Positions 59,101 to 64,000 of a stretch of DNA of 64,000 nucleotides are shown here, in pieces. Positions within the stretch are counted from its first letter, which is position 1; every line of letters starts with the position of its first letter. Position numbers and translations under genes: made by a program. The notes below the pieces were generated by a model, which searched no databases, was not told where the DNA came from, and saw only the letters and a program-made list of their open reading frames with translations. This stretch comes from Rhexocercosporidium sp. MPI-PUGE-AT-0058 (lineage: Eukaryota > Ascomycota > Leotiomycetes > Helotiales), in NCBI GenBank assembly GCA_020746875.1, contig JAGTJL010000009.1, positions 1,860,001-1,924,000 on the forward strand, read 5' to 3'.

Positions 59101-59652
59101 CATGTGTTCCACCCAAGTTTGTCGCAGCACAGTCACGGTCTGACTGCACACACCCTCCACAGCGTCCACCAAGACAACAGCGCCGTCGCAGAGTCGAGAA
59201 GCAGTCGAAACCTCGCTGCTGAAATCGATGTGCCCAGGCGAGTCAATCAAATTGATCAGATATTCCTTTTGTTCAGGTGTAGCATCTGGCGCAGATCTTC
59301 GGAGCATCGAGAAGAAGAGGGAAATTGCAGACGACTCCATGGTAATCCCCCGTGTCTGTTCATCTGGTCGAGAATCGAGGTATCTGATCTTGCCCGCGAG
59401 CTTCGGTGAGATGATGCCATTCGTGGCAATGAGCGCATCGGTGAGAGATGTTTTCCCATGATCCTATAGGAAATATTAGTACCCTGTCATTATATAGCAG
59501 TCCGGGAACGTGAACTTACGACATGTGCTAATATGCAAATCTCGAATACTTGTCAGTGCTGGCAAAATACCCCGCCATCGCAAACTTACATTTCTGATGC
59601 CGTCTGGATTTCGTTGCAAAGAAACCAACTTCTCTGGATTAACGACGGGCAT
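56125..59652 (-). CDS. EFL1: Efl1/Ria1, EF-2-like GTPase of 60S ribosome maturation
   Basis: Six exons (59652-59590, 59540-59520, 59463-58508, 58428-56929, 56879-56557, 56507-56125) total 3246 nt, 1081 aa. Cytoplasmic GTPase that, with Sdo1/SBDS, releases Tif6/eIF6 from pre-60S subunits. G1 is [15 protein letters not shown]2 region [14 protein letters not shown]3 DSPGHIDF, G4 NKMDRL. A charged insert in the G domain ([12 protein letters not shown], about residues 180-230) and a second near 450-520 are characteristic of Efl1 compared with EF-2. The EF-2-like domains follow: [30 protein letters not shown] and the C-terminal [20 protein letters not shown]. The diphthamide-region loop of EF-2 is absent, as expected. 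Exon 2 is a 21-nt microexon coding ICILAHV. Confidence 0.95.
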
Positions 59653-60391
59653 TTTGAGTACTATTCTGCGCCATGCAATGTGTGAATTAAGAAGTAGTAG
59701 GGCCGAAGAAGAGTTGGCTGTTGTTTTGTATCGCGACCTTAAACTTTTTTGCAGCCGACCTCATCAGCATGAGTCGAAATGGGTCAATTTACCCCGCCAA
59801 CCCAAACCGATTTATGGTCACATGATCTAAGCAAAATGAGTCTTCGAGCTATTTTTGAATCCTAAGGAGATATTTAAGGTGTCATAATTGAGCTGGATGA
59901 AACAATCTCACTTGGGATCTGTTTAACAATTCAAAGCTGGAAGTTTTAGATACCGATTTGTGGGAGGTACATGCCCGTACTCGGTAGACTAAATCTGTTT
60001 GCAGTGGGCTCCAGATTAACAATGATGACTGCAACCCAGCAGTGTTAACGATTCCCCTTCAAAAGATACACGTGACTATGACTTTGTGTTCCATAAATGT
60101 AGCTAAGTTGTATTAAAGTTCTGTATACTTGATCAAAACTCCGTTCTTGTGTTGAAGTGATCCCCGTATCGCGCCGTCGCTAGCAATCATAGTGCAATAT
60201 AGCAATATCCTCCCTCCGATCGACCTCAACAACGTAGCAATAATAACATATCCCACCCATCTCTAGCAACCACCATCATATGCTAATATATTTCCGCCGA
60301 TTGACCCAAAAATGTAGCAAAAATACCATAGCACCTCTATTCATGATAGCAACGACTCAAAAACCAAATCGTAATAAGCCCGCACCCCTTC
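59653..60391. other. Intergenic with a diverged tandem repeat
   Basis: About 740 bp. The right part (60204-60356) contains two imperfect copies of an 81-bp unit. No gene supported. Confidence 0.5.
60204..60356. repeat. Two diverged copies of an 81-bp tandem unit
   Basis: Copies start at 60204 and 60285 (AATAT), and both share CCGAT-x-GACC, GTAGCAA-xAATA and a terminal TAGCAAC at the same offsets. Identity is roughly two thirds by eye. It lies just downstream of the exonuclease-like gene. Confidence 0.5.
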
Positions 60392-61384
60392 TCACTTGAA
60401 AACTGTCTCAAGTAGCTTCTGTGTCAATAGATATAACATCATAGTATCCGCGTAAGCTAAGTGTGCATCTACCACCAAATCCATACGGTCGGGGAACACC
60501 CAACTAAAAAAGAAGCTCAACGTGAATGACACAAAACCGGGCAGTACGTTCCTCCATGACTGGAGTATGCGAATAGACTTTCGTGGAATCAGATCTTCGT
60601 TACCACTGCGAAGGAGCATATATTGAAGGCGGTAGAAATCACACCAGTTCGCGGACCATTCCAGCAACATAGTATCATGGTCAAACTTAGCAGCCGTGAG
60701 ACGTTCGATGATAGCGCTAGGAGTCTGGCCTCCGGTTCTTGTGTTAGCTGATGGGGGGCCGTAGATGCGACGTAATGTATTGCCCAATTCACGCTGTCTG
60801 CTGTTTGCTGTCCCCGTCACTTGGTCATACAAATTGAGAGTGCTTATTTCATAATCGACCTTTGTATCGATAATTATGTTTCCACTGTGGTCGAGAATAC
60901 AAATCTCGATAATGAAATTGTTGACGAATTCCAAGTCGATGGAATATATTCCACGGCCGGACTCGAGGCGATTGTATAAGTCTTTGAGCGCTGCCTTGTT
61001 CTCGGGTGTTTGTAGCCGATCTCCTTTCTTTTGGAGGAAATGGTGTAGTTCTGTGTCTTCGGTTCGAGGACGCTTGCTGATCTTTCGCTTGGCGATTATT
61101 CGCTTGGCCATACTAGCATTGCTTTGAAGTCGATGAAGAACTGTAACTAGTCAGTCTCCGTACCGACATAGAAATCAGTACAACTTACGAACATGCTTTT
61201 TGCAGTTGAGACGTTGGCGGTAGGAAGGCTCTTCGCAGTGCTTGGAACTACCACACTGGCCCTTTGCTAACGCGTCCCGAACCTTGTTCTGATAAAACCA
61301 CGCATTCGCCCGTCTCTGACACAGAACACAGGTAGGCGAAAGGGATATTCCAGCACCGGGCATCTTGGTATTAGTGCGAGTCAT
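60392..61384 (-). CDS. DEDDh 3'-5' exonuclease-like protein with a Cys/His-rich N-terminus
   Basis: Two exons, 61384-61189 and 61146-60392, total 951 nt, 316 aa (a second ATG at 61363 is also possible). The N-terminal 70 residues contain CVLC, QCGSSKHC and CKKH, which could bind zinc. A basic linker (KRIIAKRKISKRPR) follows. The nuclease fold shows Exo I YSIDLEF (D-x-E), Exo II NWCDFYRL (N-x2-D) and Exo III HLAYADT (H-x4-D), so all four catalytic acids and the general-base His of DEDDh enzymes are present. A hydrophobic stretch (FVSFTLSFFFSWVF) lies between Exo II and III. Relatives include RNase T, ERI-1 and Neurospora QIP, but I cannot assign it to one. The zinc-finger gene upstream ends only 27 bp before its start codon. 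Confidence 0.75.
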
Positions 61385-61411
61385 CTGCAGGCGCGATGTC
61401 TTGTAATTTGA

Positions 61412-62441
61412 TCATTGTACTGTACTGTCTGGACATGTGAGCGTCGGGGCGCCGAATCTGCGCACGCCACGGCAGAGGGTTTCTGTATCATTGGACAGTC
61501 GAGGCTCAGATCGAAAGCCACTGTATGTGCCGGAATAATACTCCATGAATTTGTCATTTGCCTTCTGAGAGTAATCCATGAAAGCCGGTGTCATGCTGGT
61601 CTACATATATCAGTTTGTGAAGCAACAGCAGTGACATAAGACCTACTACTTCGTGGCCATCCAAATCGGCGTCGTCTTCATCCTTCTCGTCCCACTCTTC
61701 GTCATCGTCATCGGCGTCAATAACATTGATGTCTTCCTCCCTAACTTCAGGCCCGTAGGAAGGCTTGCGTGGAATAATCGGAGCGAGGAATGTGAAAGGC
61801 ACGACATAAGAACCTCTCGCATGTTCCTTCGGTGGAGCCTCTTCATATGTTCCACAACATCTTGGATCCTCTCAAAACCCTTCTCACAACAGACAGGGCA
61901 ATCTTGCAAAGGTTGCTGGGCTTCTTGTGTCGAATGATAGAGATTATAGCGCTCATCTAGTTCTTCTCGTGTCGGGTATAGTGGTGTATTGTGCTCAATG
62001 AGTTCTTCCTGCGACGGATGAACGAGTCTCATGTGCGAATCGAGGTTTTCTTGTGTCGAATAACACGAACGTCGGCACTTGGGACAGCGGAAGGTCTTTT
62101 TCTTGGCTTTTTTTTCGAGGCTTCTTCGGGGCTGAATGGGAAGCGACATGCTTGTCCAGCCTCGACTGACGGGTGTATGATTTGTTGCAGTTCTCTGCAG
62201 GGCAGTACAGCTTCTCTTGCTGGTGAATTTTCTTATGTTTTTGGAGATATGCGGCCTTCTTAAAGCTTTTATTACAAGTCTCGCACTTATACTTGGCATC
62301 ATCTGTGTCACTTCCTGTGTCGGTGTCGGTCCGATGCTTGCCCCAACGCATGTGAGTGTTGTATTGATCGGTCGTCGCAAACTTCTTCTCACAGCCAGGG
62401 ACAGTGCACATGTACTGCTTCTTGCGAGCAGCTTTCGGCAT
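61412..62441 (-). pseudogene. C2H2 zinc-finger gene with two frameshifts
   Basis: From the ATG at 62441 (MPKAARKKQYMCTVPGC) the frame encodes three C2H2 fingers (YMCTVPGC...H, YKCETCNKSF...H, YCPAENCNKSY...H). At an A8 run near 62108-62115 the coding sense moves to the next frame, where fingers four (FRCPKCRRSC...HMRLVH) and five (CPVCCEKGF...HMKRLH) lie. Near 61825-61840 it moves again, to a frame with YVVPFTFLAPIIPRKPSYGP and an Asp-rich acidic tract. A C-terminal exon (61594-61412) follows after a GTAGTA..TGTAG intron. One extra A and one missing base would explain the shifts. Five intact finger motifs and the acidic tail suggest a transcription factor. Either the assembly has indels, or the gene is recently broken. 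Confidence 0.6.
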
Positions 62442-62780
62442 CCTGAGAGTCAAGTCTGACACAAGATCCGAAGGCGGAATCGGTGCGTGGAGATGTGTAC
62501 TCGACACAGAATAAGAGACGGAGATGGTATCGTCTCACCAGAACGTGGCACTCTTGGCCCTTAACTGAAGAGAGAGTGTAGTGAGAGTCGACACAAGATA
62601 TGAGAAGAAATGGACGCGTATAGATAAGTACTCGACACATAAAACGGACAGGAGATGGCTACCACGGTGTGGTGTTGTGCTGAGAGGGGGCGCGGAGGAG
62701 AAGAAAGGATGAAGGTCCTCCATATTGTGTTGGGCGTTTTTAGCCATGGATAAAGAACGATATGCTTCTGGAAAGTACCC
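62442..62780. other. Promoter side of the zinc-finger gene
   Basis: About 340 bp without supported genes. Confidence 0.4.
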
Positions 62781-63508
62781 TCATTGAGTGCTGCGTGACG
62801 AGCTTATGGTTGGGTAAGGAGCGACCATCGGTTTCGCCTCGCTTAAGGCTTGGCACCATGAGAATCTACATCTTTTTATGTTGATAGCATCAGAATGAAG
62901 TGAACTCACGACATACTTCTTCTTCCTATCCCTTGACTCCTTCTTACCGCGTGAGATGGCTGCCATGCCAAAACCTCCGTAGTTAGAGTTGATAAAAGAC
63001 ACAGCGTTTCCATCGCGGTCACTAACTGCGAAGTATACGGTGTCCGAATGGTTGTGAGCAGGGCTGCCATGATGCTGAATATGCGAGGCTGTCTTTGGAT
63101 CGAAGAGCTTTGCCCTCTCTGCAAGATATTCGCGCGAGACAAGTTGCTTGGTTGGAACCTCAACCTCGTTTGGATCTAGTGTCGTAGTATAGACAAAACA
63201 TGTCTCCTCCAATGCCAGTGCTACATGGCTCGGCCATGTTCATACCGGCAGCTTAGTCAGTCAGCGACGAAGATTTATTCACATCTTTCATCTGATTGTA
63301 CGAACCGACCGCCACGGCCGCATCCTGGTTCTTGTCAGCATGGAACGAGTAAACCTCAATTTGAACTTACAGCGGCATTGCCTCCTGACGCCAAGATCTT
63401 CAGTCCGCAAGAAGCTGCAAGAGGTTGTGTACACGCTACCATTCCGTTTGTGGAGTGGACAACACTTCTCCTACTGGGAATGCGGATAAAGTCTGGTTGT
63501 GAGGCCAT
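62781..63508 (-). pseudogene. Gamma-glutamyltranspeptidase relic, internally deleted
   Basis: The N-terminal part is clear: [39 protein letters not shown] and SGGNAA (63508-63371), then DAAVAV and [20 protein letters not shown] in two short exons around 63324-63160, ending in a TGA at 63160-63162. The next recognisable part, in another frame, is VPTKQLVSREYLAERAKLFD and, with the region of the catalytic Thr, SDTVYFAVSDRDGNAVSF and NSNYGGFG. In intact enzymes roughly 200-300 residues separate those two blocks. After GGFG the sequence no longer resembles the family. The gene is therefore deleted internally, frameshifted and truncated at the 3' end. A live enzyme would transfer gamma-glutamyl groups from glutathione. 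Confidence 0.7.
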
Positions 63509-64000
63509 TGTGAATACTTGGGTTTTCGAAGACCGCGCTAAAGACTCTGATTTCCCCAATGGTCTATTAATGCAAGACAATTCTTGCTGGTCTGTTCGCG
63601 AATGTTATGAAATGGGTGTGGACAATGAGAGTTGTCGCCACACTGCGGTACAAACCAAGCCCACTCTTGAATTGATGGGCCGAGGCGAGACCCCTTATGG
63701 ATTTGATTAGTCGGCAATGCCTCCTGACAGCAAGAGGTATGATCTCAAATGGAGTAACCTGGTACCTTGATAGATGAATGCCATTCGGATTTTTATAGTG
63801 GGCCGTGGTCACTGATAATGCGTTCGTGACCAAGCGGAGTAGAATAGCTACTACTTCAATAACTATCTGTTGTTTAGTGTTGAAATGAGGCCGCGAAGGA
63901 TAATTACTCTCAATTCCATATAATAAGAAGTCGGATCATGGAAATCATCGCGAAATTCATACATCGACAAGTTTGCGCCCGTAAAGGTAATAAGCTGTTA
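63509..64000. other. Window edge; scrap of a GGT-like repeat
   Basis: No intact gene. At 63713-63735 a 20-23 bp match to the SGGNAA-coding part of the adjacent GGT relic (63371-63393) appears in the same orientation. The rest shows nothing recognisable. Confidence 0.4.

Noticed and set aside
1..64000. CRISPR arrays, bacterial operons, rRNA or intact transposons
   Set aside because: None seen; the sequence is eukaryotic nuclear DNA with spliceosomal introns.

Overview
The window is nuclear DNA of a filamentous ascomycete. Most genes have short GT..AG introns of about 45-80 nt with CTAAC/CTGAC-like branch sites. The gene set (Mdm10, Mrt4, U1-70K, mL43, triosephosphate isomerase, Lcb2, Efl1, a fungal P450, a secreted GH5 endoglucanase, a protoglobin) fits Pezizomycotina. 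Leotiomycetes is my best guess, but that is inference only. For the multi-exon genes the exon chains given below were assembled by eye and each sums to a whole number of codons.

Layout. At 0.1-6.4 kb, a minus-strand cluster of three related genes shares an undescribed Cys/His domain; the first copy is broken. At 7.4-8.8 kb there is a ZIP zinc transporter and at 11.2-13.2 kb a cytochrome P450, with non-coding DNA and a three-copy 33-nt repeat between them. At 15.9-23.3 kb there is a dense housekeeping block: MDM10, MRT4, U1-70K, mL43, a small membrane protein and TPI. At 24.3-26.2 kb there is a Pro/Gln/Arg-rich protein. At 26.2-34.3 kb lies a gene-poor stretch whose only convincing gene is a tRNA-Ala. 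At 34.4-36.4 kb is LCB2. At 39.8-48.7 kb are a DUF1295 membrane protein, a RibD/Rib2-type deaminase, a WD40 protein and a protoglobin. At 51.3-54.4 kb are a RING protein and a GH5 enzyme. At 55.4-59.7 kb are a small membrane-protein gene with an in-frame stop and EFL1. At 60.4-63.5 kb are a DEDDh exonuclease-like gene, a frameshifted C2H2 zinc-finger gene and a gamma-glutamyltranspeptidase relic.

The most striking item is the tRNA-Ala(AGC) at 31576-31703. Every conserved tRNA position is present, including the G3:U70 alanine identity pair and A73. The T loop, however, is split between positions 58 and 59 by 56 nt that carry a perfect fungal spliceosomal intron signature: GTAAGC donor, CCTAAC branch site 10 nt before the acceptor, and CAG acceptor. 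Removing the insert restores a perfect 5-bp T stem and a 7-nt loop. A Pol III-type T6 run follows the gene. Nuclear tRNA introns known from eukaryotes sit at 37/38 and are removed by the tRNA endonuclease, so this looks like an mRNA-type intron inside a Pol III gene, comparable only to the U6 snRNA introns of some fungi.

Functional threads. Three genes serve ribosome production (MRT4, EFL1 for 60S maturation; mL43 for the mitoribosome). MDM10 and mL43 serve mitochondria, LCB2 sphingolipid synthesis and TPI glycolysis. The two ends of the window hold fast-evolving or decaying genes (Cys/His family, zinc-finger gene, GGT relic), and the middle is conserved.
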